Shown: in pieces, positions 1-8,906 of the stretch
Position numbering within the stretch: position 1 is the first letter of the stretch
Layout of the letters: each line of letters opens with the position of its first letter
Assembly (NCBI GenBank): GCA_903889445.1
Contig: CAISXF010000080.1
Coordinates: 38,247-102,246, forward strand
Origin: an uncultured Pseudomonadota bacterium
GTDB lineage: Bacteria; Pseudomonadota; Gammaproteobacteria; Methylococcales; Methylomonadaceae
Length of the DNA: 64,000 nt
Direction: 5' to 3'
The notes under the pieces: generated by a model
What the model saw: the letters and a program-made list of their open reading frames with translations, nothing else
Told to the model about the DNA's origin: nothing
Databases searched by the model: none
Made by a program: the position numbers and the translations under genes

Positions 1-871
1 CTTCAATGTTATCGGTCACGTCATAACTTCCCGCTAATTCCGAGAAAAACATTCGCGTAATCGTTTGGTCGTAATGGGTGAAAATAGCGTGGCGATTTTG
101 CGCCAAAAGTTGAATCGGTGTTGGGCCATTTCCGCGCAAGTCATTGTCGTTCGCGCCCAACGTTAAATCGAGCGAACCTTTATCACCGCGCCAACTCAAC
201 GTGCCAAAACCTTGAGTGGCTTTGGTCGGTGAAAAATCGCGCCAACCGTCTTCCTCGAAATGATGTAAATCGACAAAATAACCCCACGTTCCATTATTCC
301 AACCGCTGGTTAATTCTTCCGAATGCCGCCCGAATGAACCACCGTACGTTTCAATTTGATGTTTGGGCGACGAAAAACCTGTTTTCGTTTTAATCGCAAT
401 CGCGCCACCTAACGAATTCAAACCATAAACAGGATTCGACGAATATAACGCCATCGAATCAATTGCGCCTTGCGGAATTAAATCCCAATTCACCGTATCG
501 CCAAACGGTTCATTGAAACGCACGCCATTAACGTAAGTCGATAAACCTTGCGGCAAACCCATCAACGGCGAGGCGGTAAAACCACGATACGAAATGTCGG
601 GTTGCAACGGATTATTTTGCGCTTCGTTGACGTGTGCGCTACCCAAATAACGATTGATATATTCCGAAAGTGAAATCGTTTGGGCTTTGTCGAGTTGCTC
701 GCTCGAAACCGTTTGCACGGAGGTTGGCAGTTTGAGCGCGTCGATATTATTTTCACCTACGGGCGAAACACCGACGATATTCATAATGCCTAAATCTTGC
801 GGTTTGTCTTCGGCAAAGGCTGTATTTGTCGCCGATGAAATGACTAAGCCAATGTAAATAAGTTTTTTCAT
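1..871 (-). CDS. TonB-dependent receptor, N-terminal part (runs off the window)
   Basis: About 290 codons are visible, read from ATG at 871 towards position 1 with no stop. The protein starts with a signal peptide (MKKLIYIGLVISS, cleavage near AFA-ED). It continues with a plug domain: an LPTSVQTVSSEQL segment, then the plug hallmarks SYRGF, YVNGVRFNEPFGD and YGLNSLGGAIAIKTK. After that come the first beta strands of an outer-membrane barrel (YGGSFGRHSEE). The family takes up iron chelates, cobalamin or other scarce ligands using TonB energy; the ligand cannot be told from this part. The short linker ahead of the plug looks like a TonB box region. The gene is downstream of, and in the same direction as, the RTX gene, but a terminator lies between them. 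The family call is secure; the substrate is unknown. Confidence 0.9.
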   Translation of the reverse strand, partial: MKKLIYIGLVISSATNTAFAEDKPQDLGIMNIVGVSPVGENNIDALKLPTSVQTVSSEQLDKAQTISLSEYINRYLGSAHVNEAQNNPLQPDISYRGFTASPLMGLPQGLSTYVNGVRFNEPFGDTVNWDLIPQGAIDSMALYSSNPVYGLNSLGGAIAIKTKTGFSSPKHQIETYGGSFGRHSEELTSGWNNGTWGYFVDLHHFEEDGWRDFSPTKATQGFGTLSWRGDKGSLDLTLGANDNDLRGNGPTPIQLLAQNRHAIFTHYDQTITRMFFSELAGSYDVTDNIE

Positions 872-892
872 AATTCACGAATCGTCATAAAT

Positions 893-923
893 AAAAAAAC
901 CACGATGCTTTTCAACATCGCGG
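893..923 (-). terminator. Rho-independent terminator of the RTX gene
   Basis: On the minus strand an 8-bp stem with one mismatch (CCGCGATG / CATCGTGG) is followed at once by seven T residues. It lies about 40 bases past the stop of the RTX gene and before the receptor start. Confidence 0.7.
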
Positions 924-966
924 TAAGAGTGTGGGGGAGAACCCATTTTTCAAAAACTAAAAAAAA

Positions 967-2538
967 TTATGCAGCGATAAAATCACTCGCGGTTAAATTT
1001 GACACGCCTGTTAAAACAACCAAAGCTAAGGCAGAATTAGCCGTGTCATTTCCGTCTACATCGTAAGATAACGTGTGCGTGGCTTTATCGAAAGACAAAT
1101 AGCCATTATCAAATGAAAGATAATACGCAGGATTTATTTTGATGGTTGGATTTGCTACGACATTAAATAGCTCGAGGTTTAGCGCAATTTTATCTGTGCC
1201 AGTTTTAAAATCGCTGATTGTATCAACACCCGTTAAATCCGAAACCACATCTTCATACGTTTGAATCGTAGTTGCATCACCCGTAATGGTTTGCGTGTGA
1301 ATTTTACCGAAAACAAATTTATCCGCACCTGCGCCACCTGTTAAAACATCATTGCCGCCATTACCAATAAATGTATCGACTTTAGTTGTTCCACTAAAGG
1401 TATTCGCGTTGGCATTACCGATAAACGTTAAGCCGTTCGCTTTGATTGCACTGGCATCGACGATAACGTTATCAGCGGTTTGACCCGCGCGTAAATCTTT
1501 GCCCGTAATTGAACCACTGGTATTCAGGTAATAATGATTATTTAGCAATTGCAACGCGCCATCTTCTACGTTTAATTTGCCAACCGTTGCGCCGACTTGC
1601 ACGATTTCCATACTTTTAAAATTTTTGTCGGTGAGTGTGACGGTTGTTGTGGTTGCTGCACCACCCGTGATTCGCAATGTATCTGTGCCGCTTCCGCCAA
1701 TAATGATGTCGCCTGCAATCCATTCAGGATTTCCATCATCGGCTTTACCCGCTGCACCTAAAACACCACCAAAACTGCTAATTAAAAATATATCATCACC
1801 CGTTCCACCATCGAGAGAATCTGCGCCTTGATGACCGATTAACAAATCATTACCTTCGCCACCGAAGTAAGTGTCATCGCCTAAACGCAAGGTTGCATTG
1901 TCAACACCATTATTGCCTTTGCCGTAATCAGCATTGTTTGAACCATCAGCACGCGCATAACTTTCTGTGCTACTTTCTTTGGCAAAATCATCGTAATGTA
2001 AAACATCATGAAACAAATCGCCTGTTGATGCGTCATCTAACTGAAAATCACCCATGTTGTAAGTAATCGGTTCTGCACCGATAACAGTTGCCGCAGGCGT
2101 AAAAGTGAAGTCTTCATAATCGACAATGACTTTTACAGTTTCAGTTTTACCGCCAGCCACGCCATAAAAATGCAAACCTGAATTGAAGCCATTAACATTA
2201 TCCAACGAACCCATCGCATCATCTAATTGTCCGCTGGTGAATGTCGCTGTTACGCCATCTGCTAAATCAATGCGTTCAATCTGTGAAAACGTTAAAGCAG
2301 AGAAAATTCCCGTTTTATTAAATTTAATCGTGTCTGTGGCATTCGGTGTGTCTAATGTTGTTTTGACAGTTGAAAGCGATGTACCTGTGAAATAAAATGG
2401 CTTCACCACCGCATCGCCTGTTGTATTTGTGCCACCATCAATGATGAAGTTACGAATTGAGGTGTTGTTAATGGTGAATATATCGCTATCCGCACCAGCA
2501 GTGATTTTTTTAGGTAAGCCAGTTAGTTCGTAATTCAT
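967..2538 (-). CDS. RTX (haemolysin-type calcium-binding repeat) protein, probably secreted by a type I system
   Basis: About 523 aa from the ATG at 2538. That start is preferred because GAAGG lies 10 nt upstream; an in-frame ATG at 2559 has no visible ribosome site. Two clusters of glycine/aspartate nonapeptides are present: GGEGNDLLI, GHQGADSLD, GGTGDDIFL around residues 225-255, and GNGGNDVLTGGAGADKFVF near 395-415. Such nonapeptides form calcium-filled beta rolls outside the cell. There is no Sec signal, and the C-terminus (VVLTGVSNLTASDFIAA) looks like a type I secretion tail. No transporter (HlyB/HlyD/TolC) is in the window, so export must rely on genes elsewhere. No enzymatic domain was recognised. 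Substrate, adhesion or matrix role is open. A terminator follows it. Confidence 0.8.
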   Translation of the reverse strand: MNYELTGLPKKITAGADSDIFTINNTSIRNFIIDGGTNTTGDAVVKPFYFTGTSLSTVKTTLDTPNATDTIKFNKTGIFSALTFSQIERIDLADGVTATFTSGQLDDAMGSLDNVNGFNSGLHFYGVAGGKTETVKVIVDYEDFTFTPAATVIGAEPITYNMGDFQLDDASTGDLFHDVLHYDDFAKESSTESYARADGSNNADYGKGNNGVDNATLRLGDDTYFGGEGNDLLIGHQGADSLDGGTGDDIFLISSFGGVLGAAGKADDGNPEWIAGDIIIGGSGTDTLRITGGAATTTTVTLTDKNFKSMEIVQVGATVGKLNVEDGALQLLNNHYYLNTSGSITGKDLRAGQTADNVIVDASAIKANGLTFIGNANANTFSGTTKVDTFIGNGGNDVLTGGAGADKFVFGKIHTQTITGDATTIQTYEDVVSDLTGVDTISDFKTGTDKIALNLELFNVVANPTIKINPAYYLSFDNGYLSFDKATHTLSYDVDGNDTANSALALVVLTGVSNLTASDFIAA

Positions 2539-2626
2539 GTGTTTGTAGCCTTCGATCATTTTTAGTTTTTGAAAAAACGTATTTTAAATTTGCATTCGTT
2601 GAATACCTATAGGACTTTTTCCTAAA

Positions 2627-2658
2627 CTTATTTCGTCAAAAACTTATTTCGTCAAATT
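2627..2658. repeat. 16-bp tandem duplication at the 3' end of the response-regulator gene
   Basis: The 16-mer AACTTATTTCGTCAAA occurs twice head to tail. The copy nearer the gene contains its stop codon, so the gene's last codons are duplicated just downstream. It looks like a replication-slippage product with no obvious role. Confidence 0.6.
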
Positions 2659-3288
2659 CAACAACAACGCAACATGTGCTAATTCAGCTCCCGAATTCAC
2701 GTTTAATTTCTGACGAATGTTTGTGCCGTAATTCGCGGCAGTCTTATAACTCAAACATAATTGTTCAGAAATGGTGTGAGCGGTTAGCCCTTTCGCCAAT
2801 AATAAAAACACGTCAAATTCTCGCGGCGAAAAATTATCAATAATCGCCTGATAATCCATCGAATCAGACGAATTCTCAGCGTCATCAATCAAATTCGGTT
2901 CAACGTAGATTTCACCGTTTGCGACTTTTTTAATGGCGGTGATTAAGACTTCAGGATGGGCGTGTTTGCAAATATAACCTTTCGCGCCTGCATTCATCGC
3001 GCGTTGCACATACACTTTTTCATGATGCACGCTGAACACAATAATTTTTACGTTTTCGTGGCGTAAAACCAATCGGCGCGTGGTTTCTAAACCGCCAATT
3101 CCTGCCATCGATAAATCCATAATAATGATGTCAGGCTGTAAATCGGCATAAAGTTGTAACGCTTGTTCACCGCGTTCCGCTTCGGCAATTACTTCAATGT
3201 TGGCTTCGGTTGCTAATAACAAACGAAAACCTGTGCGAACAATCGCGTGATCATCGACGAGAATAACGGTTATTTTTTCTGTTTTCAT
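2644..3288 (-). CDS. NarL/UvrY-type response regulator
   Basis: 214 aa. An N-terminal receiver (VILVDDHAIVRTG, phospho-acceptor Asp in PDIIIMDLSM, Lys in GAKGYICK) is followed by a LuxR-type helix-turn-helix at about residues 148-205 (FSPREFDVFLLLAKGLT, then SYKTAANY). The start overlaps the stop of the upstream histidine kinase by 4 bases (ATGA), so the two are translationally coupled and form one two-component system. In the HTH recognition region AANY replaces the commoner VKTH-type sequence, so its DNA target may differ from classical NarL sites. The regulated genes are unknown. The operon also contains a cupin and MTA/SAH deaminase. Confidence 0.9.
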   Translation of the reverse strand: MKTEKITVILVDDHAIVRTGFRLLLATEANIEVIAEAERGEQALQLYADLQPDIIIMDLSMAGIGGLETTRRLVLRHENVKIIVFSVHHEKVYVQRAMNAGAKGYICKHAHPEVLITAIKKVANGEIYVEPNLIDDAENSSDSMDYQAIIDNFSPREFDVFLLLAKGLTAHTISEQLCLSYKTAANYGTNIRQKLNVNSGAELAHVALLLNLTK

Positions 3289-4601
3289 AAGGGAATTTTT
3301 GCATGAATTATCATGCCGTTTTGAGGTTGCGTTTCAATCATAAATTCACCGCCCAAACTACGCACGCGCTCACGCATACTCAATAAACCAAAACCTTTTT
3401 TGATGTTTTCAACGTCGCAACCTTGCCCATTATCGGTCATTTTCAACGATAGAAAATCTTGTTCATCGAGCGTTAAATTTATCACAACGTGATTGGCGTT
3501 GGCGTGTCGCACGATGTTTGTTAAACATTCTTGCACCATTCTGAAAATATGAATGCTGATAGTTTCGGGCAAAGATTCGAGGTCGTTATCACAATGAAAC
3601 GTAATAAAAATGTCTAAGTGGCGCGTTTGCCAATGTGAAATCAAATCGTCGAGCGCGGCTTTTAAACCCAATTCGGTCAAAATCAACGGATGCAATTGTT
3701 GCATCATCGAACGCACGACATTCATTAAATGGTCGCAGACTTCAACAATCGCATCGGTACTTTGTTTGATAATGGTATTTTGAGAATTTTCCACACGCGC
3801 AATCGTAACCGCCATCACTTTAATCGCGGTCAATGATTGTCCCAATTCGTCGTGTAATTCTTGCGCGAGATGTTGCCGTTCATCTTCTTGAATCGCCAAA
3901 TTGTGCTGCGTCAAGGCGCGATTTTCATGTTGACTGGCGTTTAATTTTTCAATCAATTGATTGGTGGCGCGGGCAATTTGATTCATTTCATCGCTGGAAA
4001 AAGTCGGCAAACGAGTTTGATAATCGCCTAATTCTACTCGTTCTAATCCTTGCACAATCACCAAAATTGCTTTTAAAACGCGATTGAAAACAACATGAAT
4101 CACCCAAAAAATCAGCGCGATTAACAAAAAAAACAGCCCAAAAAATGCCAAACTTTCTGCCCAAACTTCGCTGATTTCGTTGAGCGGATTCGCTTCAATC
4201 GACACAATCAACGGTTGTCCGTCGTTTGTTAAAAAAGCGCGTTCGATTTGAATCGGCGAACTCGTGACCAAATTCACAAACCAACGCGGCGGCGTTTCTA
4301 AAATTGGCGTGATTTGTATTGGCGGAACATTCAACACTTTTCCCGCCGAATCTTTGAGTTGAATGCGTAAGTGGCGCGTTTCTTTTAACGCATTGAGTTG
4401 TGTCAACCATTCGGTGCGAAGATTGGATTGCGAAAGATGAAACGTAATCAATTGTTCCGCCAAATGAATCGACGATTGCATTTCTTGTTGAACGGCGCGT
4501 TTAGCTTGCCAAAGTGTGACGGTTCCGCCGATGATGAAAATACAACACGCTAAAAATAAAATGCGCGTGTTGATTTGATGGCGTAAGGTATTCGTTTTCA
4601 T
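3285..4601 (-). CDS. NarX/UhpB-type membrane histidine kinase
   Basis: 438 aa. It has a first membrane helix at about residues 13-33, a periplasmic region of about 110 residues, a second helix near 148-172, and a HAMP linker (LGDYQTRLPTFSSDEMNQIA). A HisKA_3 dimerisation domain follows with the phospho-His in QELHDELGQSL. The ATPase domain carries the N box (ECLTNIVRHANA) and G boxes (DNGQGCD, GFGLLSMRERV). The short periplasmic part has no domain that I recognise, so its signal is unknown. It starts 9 bases after the cupin gene and ends overlapping its response regulator. Family membership is clear. Confidence 0.9.
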   Translation of the reverse strand: MKTNTLRHQINTRILFLACCIFIIGGTVTLWQAKRAVQQEMQSSIHLAEQLITFHLSQSNLRTEWLTQLNALKETRHLRIQLKDSAGKVLNVPPIQITPILETPPRWFVNLVTSSPIQIERAFLTNDGQPLIVSIEANPLNEISEVWAESLAFFGLFFLLIALIFWVIHVVFNRVLKAILVIVQGLERVELGDYQTRLPTFSSDEMNQIARATNQLIEKLNASQHENRALTQHNLAIQEDERQHLAQELHDELGQSLTAIKVMAVTIARVENSQNTIIKQSTDAIVEVCDHLMNVVRSMMQQLHPLILTELGLKAALDDLISHWQTRHLDIFITFHCDNDLESLPETISIHIFRMVQECLTNIVRHANANHVVINLTLDEQDFLSLKMTDNGQGCDVENIKKGFGLLSMRERVRSLGGEFMIETQPQNGMIIHAKIPL

Positions 4602-4610
4602 GAATCGAAT

Positions 4611-4925
4611 TCACAACCAATGAATCGCCAACCAAATTGTTTGTTGCGCGTGACTTGTCCACGCGACACGGTGGCGCGTGTTAGCGGGAATTGACAAATA
4701 ATCACCCGCTTTTAACGTGTGCTGCTCGGTGTTTTCATATTCAATCACTGCTTCACCTTGCAACACAATCACCCATTCGTTTTGAATTTGGTCAAGCCAT
4801 TCATCGAATTCAGCAGCGTGTCCTTCCGACACAATCCGTTCAATCCGCACATTTTTGTTTTCCAACAACAGCGTGAAAAGTTCTTCGGGCAGATTAGCGG
4901 GAATGTCGTTAAAAATGTTGCTCAT
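4611..4925 (-). CDS. Small single-domain cupin protein
   Basis: 104 aa from the ATG at 4925, which overlaps the stop of the upstream deaminase gene (ATGA). This coupled start is preferred over an ATG ten codons upstream. The cupin fold is shown by the WVIVLQGEAVIEYEN and LKAGDYLSIPANTRHRV motifs. The first motif lacks the usual His pair, leaving few metal ligands (the H in NTRHRV), so it may be a binding or structural cupin rather than an oxygenase. It sits between an MTA/SAH deaminase and a two-component system in one operon. Function is unknown. Confidence 0.8.
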   Translation of the reverse strand: MSNIFNDIPANLPEELFTLLLENKNVRIERIVSEGHAAEFDEWLDQIQNEWVIVLQGEAVIEYENTEQHTLKAGDYLSIPANTRHRVAWTSHAQQTIWLAIHWL

Positions 4926-6244
4926 GAATTTTTCTCCGTTAAACGAGTTTGCCATTTTGCGGCAATCGCTTTTAATTCTGTCAGGTCAAACGTGGTTAAT
5001 TCGCGTGAATGTAATAAACGTTCACCCGCCACCCAAACATCGGAAACTTGATGGCGACTGGCAGCGTAAACGATTTGTGAAATGGGGCAATACAACGGCT
5101 GCGTTTCCAATTCGCTCAAATCAATGGCAATCACGTCGGCGGCTTTGCCAATTTCTAACGAACCGATTTTATCCGCCAAACCCAACGCTTTCGCGCCGTT
5201 AATGGTCGCCATCCGTAACGCGGTCATTGCGGGAATTGCGCTGGCATTTTGAGCGACGGCTTTCCCCAATAATGCCGCCGTTCGCATTTCGCCCAACATA
5301 TCCAAATCGTTATTACTCGCCGCGCCATCCGTACCCAGCGCAACGTTGACACCCGCTGCCAAACATTTTGCCACCGGACAAAAGCCACTCGCTAATTTCA
5401 AATTGGATTCGGGACAATGCACGATATTTGCGCCCACGTCAGCCAGTAATTGAATTTCTTCATCGTTCAATTGCGTCGCGTGAACCGCAATCAAGGAAGA
5501 GCTCACCAATCCTAACTCGTGCAAACGCTGCATCGGACGCTGACCTTTTTCAGCCAACGCCAATCCCACTTCGTACGCGGTTTCGTGCAAATGAATGTGA
5601 ACGGGCAATTTCAACTTGTGCGCTAATTCGTTAATGCGTTTCAGCGGTTCATCGGAAACGGTATACGGCGCGTGTGGCGCGAAAGGCGTACTAATCAATT
5701 CCGCCGCCAGCAATTCTTGATGCAACGCCACGCCTTTTTCAATATATTCGCCGCTGTGTTGCGCCCAAACTGTGGGGAAATCAATCACAATTAAACCCAA
5801 ACTGGCGCGAATGCCATGTTTAATAGCTTGTTGCGCGGCAATATCAGGGAAAAAATACATATCGTTAAAACAGGTCGTGCCGCCGCGTAACATTTCGGCA
5901 ATCGCTAAATCCGTGCCGTCACGGACAAATTCTTCACTCATCCATTTTTGTTCAATCGGCCAAATGTGATTTTGCAACCAATCCATCAGCGGCAAATCGT
6001 CCGCAATGCCGCGCATCAAGGTCATGGCGGCGTGCGTGTGTGCGTTCACAAAACCCGCCAACAGCGCGTGGTCGTTCAATTCCACTATTTTTTCGCTGTG
6101 ATATTTTTGTTTGGCGGATTCAGTCGGCAACAAGTCCACGATTTTACCGCCGTGAATCGCCAAACTGTAATTATCATAAACCACGTTTTCGGGTTCAATC
6201 GGAATAACCCAACGGGCGTGAATTAAGGTATCAACGTTTTGCAT
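4922..6244 (-). CDS. mtaD: 5-methylthioadenosine/S-adenosylhomocysteine deaminase (TRZ/ATZ amidohydrolase)
   Basis: 440 aa, full length for the family. Metal-binding HxH is at residues 69-71 (NAHTHAAMTLMRG). Further ligands are in HIHLHETAYEVG, in LIAVHATQL, and in the Asp of LGTDGAASNNDLDM. The family deaminates the adenine ring of MTA, SAH or 5'-deoxyadenosine to the inosine form in the cytosol, recycling products of S-adenosylmethionine use. It may complement the mtnBDC methionine-salvage genes found 36 kb away. It is the first gene of an operon with a cupin and a two-component pair, and is divergent from sbcB across about 50 bases. The exact nucleoside preference cannot be read from sequence. 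Confidence 0.85.
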   Translation of the reverse strand: MQNVDTLIHARWVIPIEPENVVYDNYSLAIHGGKIVDLLPTESAKQKYHSEKIVELNDHALLAGFVNAHTHAAMTLMRGIADDLPLMDWLQNHIWPIEQKWMSEEFVRDGTDLAIAEMLRGGTTCFNDMYFFPDIAAQQAIKHGIRASLGLIVIDFPTVWAQHSGEYIEKGVALHQELLAAELISTPFAPHAPYTVSDEPLKRINELAHKLKLPVHIHLHETAYEVGLALAEKGQRPMQRLHELGLVSSSLIAVHATQLNDEEIQLLADVGANIVHCPESNLKLASGFCPVAKCLAAGVNVALGTDGAASNNDLDMLGEMRTAALLGKAVAQNASAIPAMTALRMATINGAKALGLADKIGSLEIGKAADVIAIDLSELETQPLYCPISQIVYAASRHQVSDVWVAGERLLHSRELTTFDLTELKAIAAKWQTRLTEKNS

Positions 6245-6295
6245 AGGACAATTTTAGGTTAAAGTGTAAGTTAATTTTCAATTCAAAATAATACC

Positions 6296-7765
6296 ATGAC
6301 GCACTCACTTTTTTGGCACGATTACGAAACCACCGGCACCCATCCGCAAAAAGACCGACCGTTGCAATTCGCGGGCGTGCGAACCGATTTAAATTTCAAT
6401 GTGATTGACGAACCGATTTCCATTTTTTGTAAATTGAGTTTGGATGTTTTACCGCATCCTGAAGCCTGTTTGATTACCAAAATCACGCCGCAAATTGCCG
6501 ATGAAAAAGGCGTGAACGAAGCGGAATTTATGCGCCAAATTCACGCTCAACTCGTGCAGCCAGAAACGTGCAATTTGGGTTATAACTCGATTCGGTTTGA
6601 TGACGAAATGACGCGCCACGGTTTGTATCGTAATTTTTACGACGCTTACGAACGTGAATGGCAACACGGAAATTCGCGCTGGGATTTGCTTGATGTATTT
6701 CGCGCCGCTCATGCGTTACGTCCCGCTGGTTTTAACTGGGTTTACGATGACGCGAACAAGCCGATTTTCAAATTAGATCAACTCACGGTCGCCAATCACA
6801 TTCAACACGCCAACGCGCATGACGCGCTTGCGGACGTTTATGCCACGTTGTCGTTGGCGTATTTATTACGTCAGGCGCAACCGCGTTTGTTTCAATTTTT
6901 GTTTGAACATCGCACCAAAGCGCACGCATTGAAATTGTTAAATGTCGGCAATGGCGTTCCGGTTATTCATGTTTCGGGGATGTATCCAGCGGAAAAAAAT
7001 TGCTTGGCAATCGTGTTGCCGTTGTGCGTGCATCCGACGAATGCGAATGAAATTATCGTTTATGATTTAAGCATTGACCCCGCGCCGTTGCTGACGTTGT
7101 CCGCTGAAGAAATTCAACAACGGCTGTTTGTTGCCACCGCCGATTTGCCCGAAAACGTGGCGCGAATTCCGCTCAAAACGATTCATATTAACAAATGTCC
7201 AGTGCTTGCGCCGATGTCGGTGTTGCGATTTGAAGACGCGCAACGCTTGGGAATTGATGTTGAAAGTTGTTTGAAAAATGGTGAAAAATTAACGCAGGTT
7301 TTGAAGCAAAAACCGCCGTTTTTTACTCAGAAAATAGCGGACGTTTTCAATAAACCGTACGACGATTTGCAAACGTCGGTGAATGTGGATTTAGCACTTT
7401 ATAGCGGCGGATTTTTTTCGGCGGTTGATAAAAAATCGATGACGCAAATTCGCCATACCGCGCCCGAACAATTGGCGACTTTGCCGCTTCATTATGAAGA
7501 TGCGCGTTTGCCAGAAATGTTATTTCGGTATCGCGCGAGAAATTTCCCGAATACGTTGACGGGCGAAGAATGGCAAACGTGGCGCGAATTTTGTGTTGCT
7601 CAATTGCAGCAACCAGAACGCGGCGCGAACATTTTATTGAGTGATTATGTGCAGCGGATTCAGGCGTTACAAGGGCAGGGCGCAGATGCCACGATAACCA
7701 AAGCGTTGCTCGATTACGCACGCGCCAAAATTCAACAGTTAGAAATTAACGATGTTACGATTTAA
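6296..7765 (+). CDS. sbcB: Exodeoxyribonuclease I
   Basis: 489 aa, close to E. coli ExoI. The DEDD exonuclease fold is shown by WHDYETTGTHP (D9, E11), by the Asp in NSIRFDDEMTRHG, and by NAHDALADV near residue 178 (His and Asp). The C-terminal ExoI domain follows (LPEMLFRYRARNFP, LTGEEWQTW). It degrades single-stranded DNA 3' to 5' and acts in recombination and mismatch repair. It is 14 bases upstream of an acyltransferase gene in the same direction, so they may share a transcript, although the functions are unrelated. Confidence 0.95.
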   Translation: MTHSLFWHDYETTGTHPQKDRPLQFAGVRTDLNFNVIDEPISIFCKLSLDVLPHPEACLITKITPQIADEKGVNEAEFMRQIHAQLVQPETCNLGYNSIRFDDEMTRHGLYRNFYDAYEREWQHGNSRWDLLDVFRAAHALRPAGFNWVYDDANKPIFKLDQLTVANHIQHANAHDALADVYATLSLAYLLRQAQPRLFQFLFEHRTKAHALKLLNVGNGVPVIHVSGMYPAEKNCLAIVLPLCVHPTNANEIIVYDLSIDPAPLLTLSAEEIQQRLFVATADLPENVARIPLKTIHINKCPVLAPMSVLRFEDAQRLGIDVESCLKNGEKLTQVLKQKPPFFTQKIADVFNKPYDDLQTSVNVDLALYSGGFFSAVDKKSMTQIRHTAPEQLATLPLHYEDARLPEMLFRYRARNFPNTLTGEEWQTWREFCVAQLQQPERGANILLSDYVQRIQALQGQGADATITKALLDYARAKIQQLEINDVTI

Positions 7766-7779
7766 AACAATGAGTATTT

Positions 7780-8832
7780 ATGTCAGTTAAACGTATTGAA
7801 CACATTGACGTGTGGCGATTTTTTGCCGTCGCGCTGGTCATTTTAGAACATTTTTTATTATTTAGCGGCGCAGGGGAACACTGGTCAAAAATCGTAACTT
7901 ATTCATTGCAAATCGAGCGTTTTGGCGAATTGGGCGTGTTAATTTTTTTCAGCATTAGTGGCTTTGTGATTTGCTCGGCGTTGAATTCTGAAAAAAATGC
8001 CACCGGAAAAATTTGTTTAAGTGCGTTTTATACACGGCGATTTTTTCGGATTATTCCGCCGTTATGGTTGTATTTGGCGGGTGCGTTTTTGCTCAGTAAA
8101 ATTAACGCTTCTCAAGTTATTACGTCGGCGGCATTTTTGTGTAATTTTTCTTTTTTTGAAAAAAATTGCCCGTGGTTTATTGGTCACACTTGGTCATTGG
8201 CATATGAAGAACAGTTTTATTTGTTCTATCCGCTGTTATTTTTATGGGCGTGGCGCGGGGGTAAAAGTTCGCGGATTTTAATAGCGATGATTGGCTTGAT
8301 ACTCAGCGCGTTGACGTTGATTTATTTCAAGCAGATATTTTGGGCGGATTATTGTATTTATTTTTTGTTTTTGCTGACGGGGTGTTTTACTGCGTTATTG
8401 CCGTCATATTGGATGCAAAAATTACGCAATCTGCCTTTTTGGTTTTGGCTGGTCGCCGTGGTTTTATTGGTGAGTTTACTCTGTTTTTCGCCGAGCGACG
8501 TAGACGGACTTTTAAAAATGTTGTGTTATCCTGCGTTGATTCAGGTGATTGTTTTCGGTACGCCGACGCATTTTTCACCCATCAAAACTATTTTTGAGCA
8601 GCGCAGTTTGAGTTATCTTGGACGCATTTCTTACAGCGTGTATTTGTGGCAACAACTCGCTACCGCGTATTATGAAAATATGCCGTGGTGGCTAAATTTG
8701 GTGTATTTGGTTTTGGTCTTTATTTTCGCGGCGGTGTCGTTTCACTATTTTGAAATGCCGTGTCAACGTTTGGGAACGCGATTTTCAAATCAGTTGAAAA
8801 TCGCAAAATTGAATCGACTCGAACCAAAATAA
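7780..8832 (+). CDS. Acyltransferase 3 family membrane protein
   Basis: 350 aa with about ten predicted membrane helices. The family signature is clear: an N-terminal IEHIDVWRFFAVALVILEHF with the conserved His, FFSISGFVI, FYTRRFFRIIPPLW, and the HTWSLAYEEQFYLFYP motif. Members O-acetylate or O-acylate sugars of lipopolysaccharide, exopolysaccharide or peptidoglycan. No surface-polysaccharide cluster surrounds it, so its acceptor is unknown. The protein ends shortly after the last helix with no SGNH domain. Confidence 0.88.
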   Translation: MSVKRIEHIDVWRFFAVALVILEHFLLFSGAGEHWSKIVTYSLQIERFGELGVLIFFSISGFVICSALNSEKNATGKICLSAFYTRRFFRIIPPLWLYLAGAFLLSKINASQVITSAAFLCNFSFFEKNCPWFIGHTWSLAYEEQFYLFYPLLFLWAWRGGKSSRILIAMIGLILSALTLIYFKQIFWADYCIYFLFLLTGCFTALLPSYWMQKLRNLPFWFWLVAVVLLVSLLCFSPSDVDGLLKMLCYPALIQVIVFGTPTHFSPIKTIFEQRSLSYLGRISYSVYLWQQLATAYYENMPWWLNLVYLVLVFIFAAVSFHYFEMPCQRLGTRFSNQLKIAKLNRLEPK

Positions 8833-8906
8833 CGCTGCACTTGAATCGTGGCGGTCAATCTATTACAGTTTTTCCATTTTCAACTTTTCAAACACAGGAA
8901 TAAAAA

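Noticed and set aside
118..857. Open frames on both strands inside the first 870 bases
   Set aside because: The receptor frame on the minus strand explains this DNA; the others lack motifs and ribosome sites.
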